From Anthonomus grandis grandis (lineage: Eukaryota; Arthropoda; Insecta; Coleoptera; Curculionidae): a stretch of 64,000 bases of DNA. The DNA lies in contig NC_065552.1 of assembly GCF_022605725.1 (NCBI RefSeq), positions 19,610,785 to 19,674,784 on the forward strand. The letters run 5' to 3'. The position numbers and the translations under genes were made by a program. Of this stretch, positions 43,910 through 56,202 are shown in pieces. How positions within the stretch are numbered: position 1 is the first letter of the stretch; each line of letters opens with the position of its first letter. The notes beneath the pieces are model-generated. The model saw only the letters and a program-made list of their open reading frames with translations, was not told the DNA's origin and did no database searches.

Positions 43910-45060
43910 TCACGTGATATGATGTTTCGCGGATTTTACCGCTGATTCCCATAATCCCACTTGGTGAGATGACCTAGGCAGAATAAATCGCCAATCTATG
44001 CTATTTCGCAACATAAAATTCGTTATATTCGCATCCCTCTGAACCTTAGTTAAATCTCTTTGAATTTTCAATAATTCGTTGCTAGCACCAACAAAATTGG
44101 TACCGTTATCAGAATAAATTCTCTGACATAATCCACGTGTAGAAACAAACCTTTTAAGACAATTTAGGAAAGAATGAGCGGCGAGATCGCTAACTGCTTC
44201 TATATGAACCGCCTTCGTCGAAAAACAAACAAACATACACATATACCCCTTTATGATGCACCTATTTCGAAGCTTACCGTCTTTAACATTAAACAGTCCT
44301 GCAAAATCGATTCCACAGATTGAAAACAGTCTATGTGGAGTTACTCTATCTTTGGGTAAATTGCCCATATTTTGATATAAACGACTAGGATTGACCCTAA
44401 AGCAAATTCGGCACTTTAAAAGAACACTGCCAATTTCACTCCTTGCGTTAATAACCCAATAAGTTTGTCTTAAAGCAGCTAATATTGTTTGTATGCTCGC
44501 ATGTAGATGTTTGTGATGTTGGTCAGAGATAATTAGTCTGGTCAGTATATGCTTTTGTGGTAGTATTATGGGATGCTTGACACTATAATGACTATTTGAA
44601 TGAGATAATCTTCCTTCTACTAAAAGCAATCCATTCGAATAAAATGGATCTAAAGACCTTAATTTACTGTTTTTACCTACACAGTTATTATTTTTTAATG
44701 CTACGATTTCTGCTGCAAATTCCTGTTGCTGAGCTATCTCAATAAGTAAGCTTAAAGCTTCATCTAATTCATCGATGGTTAATGATTTGTTTAAAGTCCG
44801 TTTTGAATGTCTACATCTAACATTTTTAGAAAATTTAATACACGAGCGTACATGATTCCACTGCTCAATGCGACTAAGAGATTGAATTTCTGCCACTCTA
44901 TTGGACACAAAACTTTCCAATTATTTGGTTCATCAGACAACCAGGAAAGAACTATAGTGGAGTCCGTCCATGTACAACTATGTCTAAAACCTTTCTACAC
45001 GGTCAAGCAAGCGTGCCAGCAATAGGGGACCACAGAGCTCCAATCTAGGTAACGAAATAG
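43910..45060 (-). pseudogene. BEL/Pao integrase region
   Basis: The long frame 44920-43910 has a zinc-finger region (HHKHLHASIQ, CRICFRVNPS) and catalytic ICGIDFAGLF, YSDNGTNFVGA and a downstream glutamate in HQVGLWESAVKS. Stops flank the frame on both sides (about 45075, 44990 and 44930). Integrase-C-terminal sequence continues in broken frames to 43270 (LTPGHFLIGDALDAL). Confidence 0.85.
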
Positions 45061-45098
45061 ACTTAAGTGGAGCGACTCTAGATTTTGCGCAAAGCAAC

Positions 45099-45482
45099 CT
45101 AATTCGGGTTTCTCCCACGATACTTGTTGATTTTATCGTAACTACCTCCAAATTTGGGTAAACCTATTTGGGGAAGCTTTGCACCAGAAACAAGAAAACC
45201 TCCGAGTGGCACATTACCTAAAGGTAACTGAGGGCTATTTTGATTTAAATTTTGTTTGTCTAAATGCTTTTTTGCTAAAGTTACACATGTAAAATATTGT
45301 TGTTCAAATTCTTTGTTATTTTCTAAGTCAGATTTGCTCTCGTCTAGTAATTCTAATTCTAAATCGTTTTGCTCATACTGATCTAATAATGGTTCTACTC
45401 TTTTAAGGTGCAAGTCTAATTCGTCTAAATCTGATTGTTCATTAAATCTTGACACAAATGCGAAAAAAGATTTTAGATGCAA
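45099..45482 (-). pseudogene. BEL/Pao gag fragment
   Basis: MHLKSFFAFVSRFNEQSDLD begins the open part; similar sequence extends upstream in the same sense to about 45600 with a stop near 45483. An acidic/hydrophilic helical stretch ends in LPQIGLPKFGGSYD, a BEL gag hallmark. It is cut at 45099 by the internal deletion. Confidence 0.7.
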
Positions 45483-45640
45483 TTTAATTTGCTTGCGGCG
45501 TTTAAAAATCTATTAATGTTTTCATCTATTTCTGAACTAATTGTTTTTCTACCTATTTTGTCTAATTACCAACAACGAAATAGTAATATAATAAAAAGCT
45601 AACACTAAAATTGCCTATAAAAATGCTAAAGTTCAAAGAA

Positions 45641-45804
45641 AGGCGACTACCATGCCTGCGCTTATTATTCTAATGAGCAAGAGAGGGCAACTACGCTCAG
45701 CTCCCTGTGTTTTCGAGGCGTCGCGTCGGGTCGACTCGTCACCTCTTCGGCGACCAATGCGACGCTGCGCTGCTAAAATCACCTGCGGCAGCCTGGGCCG
45801 GGAA
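45641..45804. other. GC-rich target segment of MULE-1
   Basis: A stretch rich in CG (GTCGCGTCGGGTCGACTCGT) without a reading frame I can support. It ends with the GGCCGGGAA duplicated by MULE-1. It may be another element's arm or a host CpG-rich segment. Confidence 0.4.
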
Positions 45805-46317
45805 GCATATTTGCCAATCCCACCGAATTCAGCATAGTATATTAAATGAAGCGCTTTCATTGGCCGAAAATCTGAGCATGTCACATGATTTGATTTGACA
45901 TTATCGAAAGAGATGTTGTAAACAACTATCAAATTGTTGAGTATCAATATCGATACTGATGGTAATCGATCTTTTTCGATTGTTAATAAAAGTGTACTCG
46001 TATAAACAAGGGTGTTTCTAATTTTTTATAATATAATATAATTGGGATTTCAAATTAAAATTGCAGCGCTACAGTGGCAAATATTGAACTAGTTTTTAGT
46101 AGGTACATACTATTTAAATTTGCAAATATTAATATAAAAAAGTACCTATATAATAAGTAATTATTTGGCCTATCTTCTTTTTTATTATTGCTAAACTTTC
46201 TTATCATGTACTTAAATGGAGATTTATTGCAATCTTCTCTCGACCTGAATTCTGAGTGCCCTTTTTAACGGATTTATACATATGTTAACGGATATAACTT
46301 TTTTTTATTACGATTAA

Positions 46318-46719
46318 TGCCTGCTTCATACCTCTCAATTAAGAATTAAATTAACAATTCAACACTCAACTAAATTAGGACTTAAAAAAGATAAATCCTA
46401 TGTTTACAACAAGAATGTTACAAGAGAAATCTCTGTGTAAAATTTTTAAATTTCTCTAAGTAAAATTCTTGTTGTAAACATATAGGATTTATCTTTTTTA
46501 AGTCCTAATTTAGTTGAGTGGACTTTTGAATTAGGACTTAAAAAAGATAAATCCTATGTTTACAACAAGAATGTTACAAGAGAAATCTCTGTGTAAAATT
46601 TTTAAATTTCTCTAAGTAAAATTCTTGTTGTAAACATATAGGATTTATCTTTTTTAAGTCCTAATTTAGTTGAGTTGTTAATTTAATTTAATTCTTAATT
46701 GAGAGGTATGAAGCAGGCA
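46318..46719. repeat. Foldback element with two tandem palindromes
   Basis: Outer arms TGCCTGCTTCATACCTCTCA are inverted at both ends with TAA at each flank (46315-46317, 46720-46722). Inside, a ~144-bp palindromic unit starting TTAGGACTTAAAAAAGATAA occurs twice in tandem (46375 and 46531, period 156), virtually identical. It is non-coding. The TAA flanks suggest Harbinger-type mobilisation. Confidence 0.85.
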
Positions 46720-49700
46720 TAAAAGCCTTCCACAAAACTTGTCTGAATTTAAAGGTCTAACATTAGGTAGGTACATATTTTTTATTCTTATAAGAAATTA
46801 AATTAAGTGATTTTTTTTCTGACTTCCTTTTAAGAATACAAATATAGGTATGTATAGGTGTATAGAGTCAAATTGTTAAATTTAGACGAACTTTCCGACG
46901 AATGCTTCTATGTATGGTAATACCTACCTATATCACAATAATAAAAAATTAAAATCTGTTGAAAAGGGCACTCAGGTCAAGAGAGAATACAAAATATTTT
47001 TTTATTCCAACAAATTTTTTCTATTTTCTTTTATGATTTGCTTGAACACAAGATGGAAGTCCTATAATATATATTCTACCTGTAAATGTAAATGTAAATG
47101 TAAATTAAACAAATTTATATAAATAAAAAAATGCATTTAATTTTTTATAGATTTATTATCGAAATTTATTTTTTTTACTTAAACAGGAACATTAATTTAG
47201 CTCGCTTTGTCCCCCTAATTGCTTTATTGTCATAAACACAATTTTGTAAATTTTGAGGAGCCTTCCTTTTTCTTGAAGGAAGTGATCCAAAACTGGTATA
47301 ATTGTGATAATTTAGTTCCACCTTATTCTTTATTTGGCCACTAGGTCGTCCAGCACTTAATTTTCGTTTTCCAGATATACAATGTTTTCTTCTGTCAAGT
47401 GCAGTAGGTTGTACACCAATTTTCAATTTATGGCATCGCCGTTGTTTCACAGTTGTTTTAATACTCTTTTCTTTGGGCTTCAGCCCACTATAGGTAGCAA
47501 AAGTGTGTAATGCAGATACTAAACCACATTCAGTTGAATATAATTGAGAGTTACTCAACATTTTTTTTACAGCTGGAATAAAAACTGTTGGATTGCATTG
47601 AAGACCATCTGTAATTCTTGTGAATATTTTTTTAAGTTGCTCAAGTTCTTCATCTGAAATGACACTGCTAGCGTCTATATGGCTGCTGCAGCTTGCGCTA
47701 CTAGCTTCTACATTGTTTCTACTGTTACATTGCTGATAACTATGATTTTCTTCTCTATTTACTAAAATAAGATATAAATTTAATGATTTATTCAGAGCAG
47801 AGCAGAGCTGGATTGTGACTGCAGTACCCAGCTAAGCTAAAAGCTCACTTCTAAAAGTCTGGCACCCCCTATATTTTATCCCATAAAGTTTAATACAAAA
47901 TGTTTTGTTTTAAACGTCTATAACACTTGATATAATAATTGAGGTAACGAGACAATTAATTAAAAAAAGAAAATACACACAGAAGAATAAGTTGTAACTT
48001 CAGCATAAAAATAAACCTTTACTGTTAGTAGTTAATATAAATAAAATGTTGTTTTATGATAATAAAGTGTATATGATATATGATAATATTTTTGATAATA
48101 AAGTTTTGTTTTTATGCTAAAGTTTAAAGTTACAACTTGGTTTTTTTTTAATTGTCCTATCAAGAGTTATAGACGTTTAAAACAAAACATTTTTGTATTA
48201 AACTTTATGAAAAAAATTGAGGGGTGCAAGACTTTTGAAAGTGAGTGTACATATAGCTATTGTATAGAAATTAGCTATACCTATATTCAAGTTTTTTTCG
48301 CACTAATAAAACAGTGATTTAAGATTGAATACTTATATAGGTACCTAGGTACATAATAATGTAGGTATACATATTTAAATGTAGCTTATAAAAACAAGAT
48401 TATTTTTTTGACGTAGGTACGATTATTTAGTATTTGCCAAACACTGCATTAATAAAAGCACTGCATAATAAATATTCAATAAATTTAACATCATAGCAAG
48501 AAAATCCAGTAATGAGTTAGTAATTTATTAGTGAACTTATTACCTGCAAGGTTATCATCGTCTTCAGGCCCTGCAAGGCTGTTGTGGTCTTCAATTATTG
48601 GCTGCGAATGCAGGCTGTTTTCAAGCAGCAGCTCTTCTGTAAGCTTTTTGCCCAGAGGAAAAAACCATTGAGGAGGCGGCAATATACCTTCTGCGATAAA
48701 AAATATGTCTTGTTTCACTCTTTCACATACAAGATTATATGATGTGATTATATCAGTTTCCAAACCTAAAATTACAGCCGAGGCATGCTTACACAATCTT
48801 CCGTTGCTACCAACAGGACATGAACATACTCCTCTAACAAGATCAACAATGTATGAACATTTCGTTGAACTATTAGTAACATTGTATAAGTTGATAACAG
48901 AATCTAATGATATACTAAGAACTTTTGAGTCACTCACTGTTGGTAACATTTTTTTTTAAACTGAATTACAATATCTTCCATTACAAAAATCTACTAAACG
49001 TTGTTTTAAATACATTTCATATTTAGTCAGGATAAAATCCACTAACTGGGTTAAATTAAATGCCATCACCCTATCTAAAATACAATCTTTCAAAATTGTA
49101 AATACAATTTCAACATAATTTGTGGTATTATTACCACGAGTGGGTAAATGTGAGCGATAACATGCAACCCAGGTTTCTTTGGTTTCCCATAACTTTTGCA
49201 CATGGGTTAATAAATTGTGGTAAGAGTTTTTTGATGCAAAAGAAGTCATATGTGTCAGATTTTCGTTAGCACTATCTTCAGTGTTTGAATAAAGCAGTTT
49301 TTTAAAAATTAAATAGGCCTCTTGCCGCTGATCCTTTTTTATATTATGATTGGGACTACTTAACCAATTCCAAAATGCCTTCAAAACATGAAAATGGCAT
49401 AATAACTTTACAGATTGAGGAAAATTTTCGTCGAGAGCTTTGATTTCTTTTAAATCATTATCTGTAAGAAATACAATAGGATACTTCCTTGAATAAAATG
49501 CTGAAACGCCAAGTAAATTTTGAAAACATTTTAAGGCTTGAGAAAAAACTATTTCTTTTTCTGTGTCAGTTATTATAACTCCCAGGTGAAGACCACCAGC
49601 TGCACTTGGAGTTATGAAGAAATAAATTCTATGTCTCTGTTTATCAACACCACCAGAGGCATCCACTATAACTAATTCACTACTCTGCACCGTCTTTTCA

Positions 49701-50333
49701 TGGACACTAAGCATGATTGGAGAGCACAAAACTACATAATAATTTTCTCCATTGTCGCATAATTGAAATTTTGCCTTGCCACCTGTATTTGCCATGTATG
49801 CTTCTGAGGAACTTTGAAGATTTTCAAACATTTTCTCACTACTGATTAATCCATATTCTGCTGTAAACTCTTTTGCAAATAATTTATGTACTATTGAAAC
49901 ACTAGGTAAAAACTTCCCATCCGCAGCTATTTCATAATATCTTTCACCATATTCCAACAATAAATCAATTTTATGGATTTGAAGGGCAGATGATGGACTA
50001 TGACCTTTTCGAAAAAGTTCTAAAAACTTAACCTTCACATCATTTGACATATTATTATACTTCAGGACTGCAGCTGTTCTAAAAGCATGATTGTGGTGAT
50101 TTTTAAGTGCGACAAATATTAGAAATTCTTGTATTGTACTGTCTACTTTTTCTGCACTAGACTTCCTGACAAATCTAAAAATATAAAGAAAGATTGGGTT
50201 AAATAGTTTAAATAATAATAATTCTTTAAAGATAGATACCTATAACATTTCATTGGGTACCTATTTATGTATTACCTAAGGATCTATTATGCCTATGTAT
50301 ATACATATATGTATGTATGGTTTCTTTACATTA

Positions 50334-50654
50334 TGTAACGACAAGAGAAATAAAACCCACCGATCCTTTCAAAGGATATTTTTATTCTCCCAACACAAAA
50401 TATTTTACCATAGTCACAAAGAATTTATCTGGCCGGCCCCTTTTCTTATCGCACAACAAACAAAGTAGGTAAAAATACCCAAGAAACGAAGAACATGTGG
50501 CTCGACCCTTTTCTATGGAAAACTAAATAAACGTATTTACAAGAAATATTTAATATGATACAAGTGGTATGATTATTTTAAATTAGGTAGGTACTTAATT
50601 ATTAATGTACTAATTAAACTTAAGCTGGAGGATGAATTGTGAAACTTCATCACA
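50334..50654 (-). repeat. Gypsy-2 3' LTR
   Basis: On the minus strand it begins TGTGATGAAGTTTCACAATT and ends CTTGTCGTTACA. It is 321 bp, matching the 5' LTR except at five positions. Confidence 0.95.
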
Positions 50655-51097
50655 TTCGGCCATCCTGATAATGCTTTGACGTCCTCGTCTTCTTGTCTCC
50701 TCCCTTTCGAACCCAAGACCTATATAAAAAAAACGAAAAACCAAGTAATTGCAATTTAATTGCTAAGATACTTATTGATATTTTATTGATGTTCTTTTTA
50801 TTTTAATTTACCTATTTCTATGTACACATTATTTGATTATGTATTTTTATTTTTGTTTGTTTTTATTTTATTATTTTTTTTTATTATGTATTACTATTTT
50901 ATGTGCATATTATTTATATACATATATTTTTTTTATTTTATCTTAAATTAAACTTACAATATAATACACACCCATTTCCATTTTATTTTATGCTCTTTAG
51001 AGCTCTTCCATGGTATAGAATATAGGTTTTTATATTATGCTCACAAAGATTTTTTTCTTTTATTTTATTTAATGCTCCAGGGCTTCTTTATTTTAAA
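50655..51097 (-). other. Gypsy-2 3' untranslated region
   Basis: AT-rich with long T runs. On the minus strand, a purine-rich stretch (about 50710-50690, GGGAGGAGACAAGAAGACG) precedes the 3' LTR and may include the polypurine tract. No env-like frame. Confidence 0.6.
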
Positions 51098-54000
51098 CTA
51101 ACTTTCCAATAAATCTAATAGTTCGTCAGTACTATCGATATCACTATCAGATTCATCTTCAGTTATTGCACATGCATAAAACCTTCTCAATTGGTCGACG
51201 GGTACCGTAGCGTTATATTTTTTATAACCCTTCATACCTTTTAATGAAGAAATTTCATATCGGTCATTAGCCTTAACTTTAGATATTTTATACGGACCTC
51301 CAAATTTAATTGGCGTCTTTTTTGTAACTTCTTTTGTTGACGTGAAGCTACCACTCCACAATACCAAGTCACCAACTGAATAAGAATGTGCAATCTTTCT
51401 TTTTTTATCAAATGTTTTTTTCATTTTTTTGGTTTGTTTATCCATGTTTGCTTTTGCTGTTTTATGATCATTCAATCTATTTATTGAGCTACTACCACAT
51501 TTATTTTCCAAATCGACATGTTTTGGAGATTCAAAACCAAACATAAGTTTGCAGGGAGTAAATCCTGTGCTCACATTTACAGTATTGTTTATACCCCACA
51601 CTGCATCTGGAAGCACAGAATACCACTCATTCTCCTCATTAATACTAGCATTTATCGCAGATTTCAATGTCAAATTATATCTTTCCACCTGACCGTTGGA
51701 TCGTGGTGAAGAGATACTATTTAATATATGTTTAAATTGATATTTGAGCGAAAAATCTTTAAAATCTTTACTAGTAAAAGCTTTTCCACGATCCGAAATG
51801 ATCCTTTTAGGTACTGTAAACATACTAAAAAGATCCTTTAAAATATGAATAGCTTCTCTAGAGTTAGTAGTTTTTGTTGGACGAGCAAATAAAAATTTGG
51901 AAAAAGAATCCACTATCATTAATATATAACAAAAACCACCAGAACTTTTAACATACGGACCTAAATGATCGATATGCCATGTATGCAAAGGTTCAGTAGG
52001 CTTATCAATGGGATGGAGAAAACCCTGTTTTCTTCCATATTGATCTTTTTTATATTCACAATCTATACAAGAATATATATATTTTTTTATAAAACGGGTC
52101 ATGCCTTTAAACCAAAATTTACTTTTAATTAAGGACTCACACTTTCGATATCCCATGTGCCCAATTTCATCATGATACTTTCGTAATAAATTAAACCTTG
52201 CAAATTTAGGTATTACCAATTTTTCCTTTTTATCCGCTGTTACTCTATATAATCTATTATTTTTAATAGTATATATATTTTTTAATTGCTTATCACAATC
52301 TTTTTGAGCTAACTTATTAAATATTGTTTTTAGAGTGTCATCTTGATACTGAATACACATGAACCAATCATCAGAACTAATAACACTAGATATGTTACGA
52401 CTAAGTGCGTCGACGTGTTTCATTTTATTTCCAGGTCTGTGCTTAATTTCAAAATCAAAGTCCTGAATAGTTAGCCACCAACGTGCCACACGTGGTAGCA
52501 TGTCACGTTTGGTGAATGTAGAACGAACAGCAGCACAGTCTGTTACAATTGTGAAATGCATTCCTACCAAATAAACTCTAAATCTTTTAATGGATTCCAC
52601 TATCGCAAGTGTTTCTAATTCATAGAAGTGATAATGCATTTCGTCTTGAGATGTCATTCGACTATAATACATGACAGGTTTAAAATTGTCTGCATGTTTT
52701 TGTAATAAAATAGCAGCTATACCCCTACTACTAGCATCCGTATGCAATTCAGTTTCTAAATTTGGGTCATAGATACAAAGAAGAGGTGTTGAGGTGAGTC
52801 GAGTTTTAATATCATTAAATGCTTTATCCTCAATAGATGACCACTGCCATTGACTGGATTTTTTTAAAAGATTAGTCAATGGTGCTACAATAAGTGCATG
52901 GTTTTTAACAAATTTGCGGAAATATGAACTCAAACCCAGAAACTGTCTTAATTCGTGCAAATTTTTAGGTTTCGGAAAATTTGATACCGCTGAAATTTTA
53001 TGTGAACCTGGACGTATACCATTTTCGTCTATTTCATATCCAAGATAGTCGATGCTAGTTTCAAAGAAAAAACATTTTTCTATGTTTAGTTTTAAATTTG
53101 CAGATTCTAATAATTTCAAAACTGTTTCCAGCATCTTAAGGCCTTCCTCAATCGTTTTGCAGGAAATCAAAATATCATCTAAATACACACTAATATTTCT
53201 GTGATACAGTAGGTCAGAAAATAGATTATTCAATAGTCTTTGGAAAGTTGCTGGCGCATTTGACAATCCAAATGGCATACGTAAGAATTCATATTGCCCG
53301 TCCTGTGTCACAAAAGCTGTTTTACTTATGGAATTTGATGAAATCGGTATTTGGTAATAACCCTGTGTCATATCTAAACTTATAAAATATTTTTGACCTG
53401 CAAGACGACCGATTTGGTCCTCTATATGTGGAAGAGGATACCGATCCTTCACAGTAATAGAATTTAATTTTCTGTAATCAATGCATAATCTATGATCACC
53501 ATTTTTCTTTTTTACCAAAATGGCTGGACTCGAATAGTTGGACCAAGATTTTCGTACAATTCCATTTTCTAGCATTTCTTTAACTTTTTCACGAATAATA
53601 TTTTTTTCATTTTCTGAATAGCGATATGGACGATAAAATATGGGTTCTTTTTTTTCTAAATTTATTTCAAATTCTATTAAATGTGTCACACCTAATTCAG
53701 AACTGTTTTTAGCAAAACAATCTTGAAATAAACTCAACATTTCATAAAATGTTGTTAAATTTGGTTCTTTTAAGACTTCTAGATTTACTTTGACATCCGA
53801 TAAATTTAAAGACCACAAAAATTGCATTTTACTTTTAAAAATATCGTTTAAATCTAAAAGTTCAATGTTATTAGCTCTACCTAAAATTTTACCTTTATAC
53901 AAATTAAGTTTGTTTGTACCTGTATTAGTAACATTAATAAAATTATTTGAATTGTTTATGAAACAGGTAGGAATGGAATAGTGCTCCAAATAAAAATCTT

Positions 54001-55597
54001 GATTTTTTGCTGAAATAGATAAACATTTAAGGCTATTATGTACATTAACTGGAACTAAAGAGGTACAAAATGGTTCTATAGAAATATCTTTTTCTAAAAT
54101 GAGTGGATACCTAACATTTAAATTAGGATTTATTTTATTTAAAATAATTTTTTCTCCTTGAATGTTTAACATTACCCCCTTATTATTAATTATAGGTTGA
54201 CCAATTATTACCTCAATATTACCCATATCAATATCTACAAAATGTAAATCTGAGCTAATAGTAAAAGTACTAAATTTAAATTGCACAGAACTCATCCCCT
54301 TTGGAAAAATTATATTATTACCAAACCCTTTAATAAATATTTTAGAAGGTTTTAATTTTATATCCAGTTTTTCTACAAGAGAAAAATTAGCTACGTTTAC
54401 CTGACTGCCTGTATCTAAATAACCTTGGCAACTAATATTGTTTATGCAAACATTAATATTATAGCTATTATTTGGTACTTGCCTCTGCAAAAGCTGTACT
54501 TTGGCTGGATTTAAATGCCAACAATCCTCCTTAATGTGTCCTTTTCTGCCACAGTGCGTACATTCTTTTGGCTTAGATTTAACATTGGTACAACTCGATA
54601 TTTTGAAATCCTTGTTATTTTTGTTTGACTCGCCACTTTTATGTAATCCCGAGGGTCCTGCATTAGCATCCCGAAAAAAACAGTTTCGCGACAAGTGCCC
54701 ACTTTTTTTACAAACGAAACATTTGATATCCGTGTGACCGTGTGACCGTATTTCACGTTTTAAAATTGGCGGCGGCGTATTGTCCAATTTGCAAAGAAAT
54801 CCCGAGTTTTAAAATTGGCCGATTTTGCTGTAGCTTGATGTTCAATAGGAAGCCCATCAATAACACATAAAGTGGCATTTAAATCTGAAATATCGCATTT
54901 TCTTGTTAACACACACTTTGAATAAAAATAGTGAAGCATCGTCTCATTCGGTCGTTTTTTTCTTTCAATCATTTTTTTCAAGTTTTAAATTATCCATATA
55001 ATTTTCGTTTGATGGAAATGCCTTTAATAATTCAGTTTTCCAATCCGCCCATGATTTATCATAATCTCGTAGACCATTATACCATATTTTGGCTATACCT
55101 GCTAATTTAGATTGCATAAAAAACGACTTTGTGACGTCATTCCATTGGTATATCTGGCCAAGTTGCTCAATTTTATTTAACCAATTTTGGGAACTCATAT
55201 CACCAATTTCAGGATCAAAAATCGGAACAATATCACTTTTTGTTAAATTAATATTGTTATTTGATGTTGCGTTACTTAAACCACCAGGATGAGGATAATT
55301 TAAAGGTTGCTGCAACGGCTGCATTTGACTCATGATTTTACCCACCTTTGTTGCAATTAATTCTTCAATCCTGCGTTTTTTTGCTTCTTTTCTATTTTGT
55401 CGGCTAGATTTAGCATCCTCGCACTCGCTACCCGAAGAACAATCATTTTCTTGGTCACTGTTAGTGTTCCGATTAGCTGACACAGCCCTTTCCAACTGTA
55501 TGTGGCTAAATCTTTTGCGTCTCCGCGATTGTGACGATGCACTACGATTATCACTCTCGCGTTCATCACTTAAATTTTCGCGGTCACTCATAGTCAC
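51098..55597 (-). CDS. Gypsy-2 gag-pol polyprotein, two small frame shifts
   Basis: The start (55597, MTMSDRENLSDERESDNRSA) leads through a capsid-like gag, two CCHC knuckles (CFVCKKSGHLSRNC, CTHCGRKGHIKEDC) and protease (YLDTGSQVN). Reverse transcriptase follows (MPFGLSNAPATFQ, VYLDDILIS), then RNase H (LHTDASSRGIAAILL) and integrase with catalytic HIDHLGPY, ISDRGKAF and NGQVERYN. Frames 55597-54965 and 54787-51098 are the same frame; the roughly 200 nt between them read correctly only in another frame. One extra A at an A7 run near 54975 and one compensating change near 54785 explain this. Otherwise all catalytic motifs are intact. Confidence 0.88.
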
Positions 55598-55683
55598 TGC
55601 TAAATTAGTCTATTATTTATCGCGTGGTAAATAACTGTCTAAAACGACAAAAATAAAAAAAAAAATCCATCCCACTTCTGAAT

Positions 55684-56004
55684 TGTAACGACAAGAGAAA
55701 TAAAACCCACCGATCCTCTCAAAGGATATTTTTATTCTCCCAACACAAAATATTTTACCATATTTACAAAGAATTTATCTGGCCGGCCCCTTTTCTTATC
55801 GCACAACAAACAAAGTAGGTAAAAATACCCAAGAAACGAAGAACATGTGGCTCGACCCTTTTCTAAGGAAAACTAAATAAACGTATTTACAAGAAATATT
55901 TAATATAATACAAGTGGTATGATTATTTTAAATTAGGTAGGTACTTAATTATTAATGTACTAATTAAACTTAAGCTGGAGGATGAATTGTGAAACTTCAT
56001 CACA
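55684..56004 (-). repeat. Gypsy-2 5' LTR
   Basis: 321 bp, TG...CA, in direct orientation with the 3' LTR. Immediately downstream the minus strand reads ATTCAGAAGTGGGATGGA, a likely primer-binding site; the tRNA is not identified. Confidence 0.95.
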
Positions 56005-56202
56005 ATTACCTTTGCACAGTTAGAGATAGTTCAGCTGAACAATTTGTGTTCTTGGTGGTTCTTACATGCTTTGCCCTTCTGTCAGTGGAATGTTGACACC
56101 TTAGAGCTATTCTGAATATATTGACTTTACCTGAATTGGGATATGTTCTTAAAATACGCCATGAAACATCATTGGCATCTGAAAATTCTTTTAGCCACAC
56201 CT

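Larger units (their letters stand above)
43270..45640 (-). mobile_element. BEL/Pao retrotransposon, internally deleted
   Basis: Minus-strand order: gag N-terminus (about 45600-45110, ending LPQIGLPKFGGSYD), then a direct jump into the end of the RNase H region (SISLPRLELCGPLLLARLLD near 45060). Integrase follows (44920-43910), then the BEL C-terminal segment (DGVAPLQWKLGRV near 43550). Most of gag, protease and reverse transcriptase are deleted. A possible 3' LTR starts TGTCGGGTAGCAG at 43412; no second LTR copy was found upstream, so the 5' end is lost. Confidence 0.8.
50330..56008 (-). mobile_element. Gypsy-2, nearly intact Ty3/gypsy element
   Basis: Two 321-bp LTRs (50334-50654, 55684-56004) flank a single long gag-pol region. 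The ATTA target duplication lies at 50330-50333 and 56005-56008. I count 5 differences between the LTRs (about 98.4% identity), so it is among the youngest insertions here. There is no env. It landed in an intron of MULE-1, directly after the splice donor. Confidence 0.95.
47175..56202 (-). pseudogene. MULE-1 transposase with SWIM finger
   Basis: An N-terminal exon (56202-56010; WLKEFSDANDVSWRILRTYP, C/H-rich RCQHSTDRRAKHVRTTKNTN) ends at AAAG/GTAAT. The intron holds gypsy-2. The next exon starts at 50174 (VALKNHHNHAF) and carries the MULE DDE core: VIVDASGGVD, FLTDNDLKEIKAL, LCHFHVLKAFWNWL and NNTTNYVE. A SWIM zinc finger follows (CSCPVGSNGRLCKH), then a donor at 48544. The last exon (about 47760-47175) is basic with an AT-hook-like SAGRPSGQ. 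The single obvious defect is a frameshift at a poly-A run (48950-48958). Confidence 0.85.

Noticed and set aside
47041..47110. TGTAAATGTAAATGTAAAT short repeat as a regulatory array
   Set aside because: A three-to-four-unit microsatellite with no supporting context.
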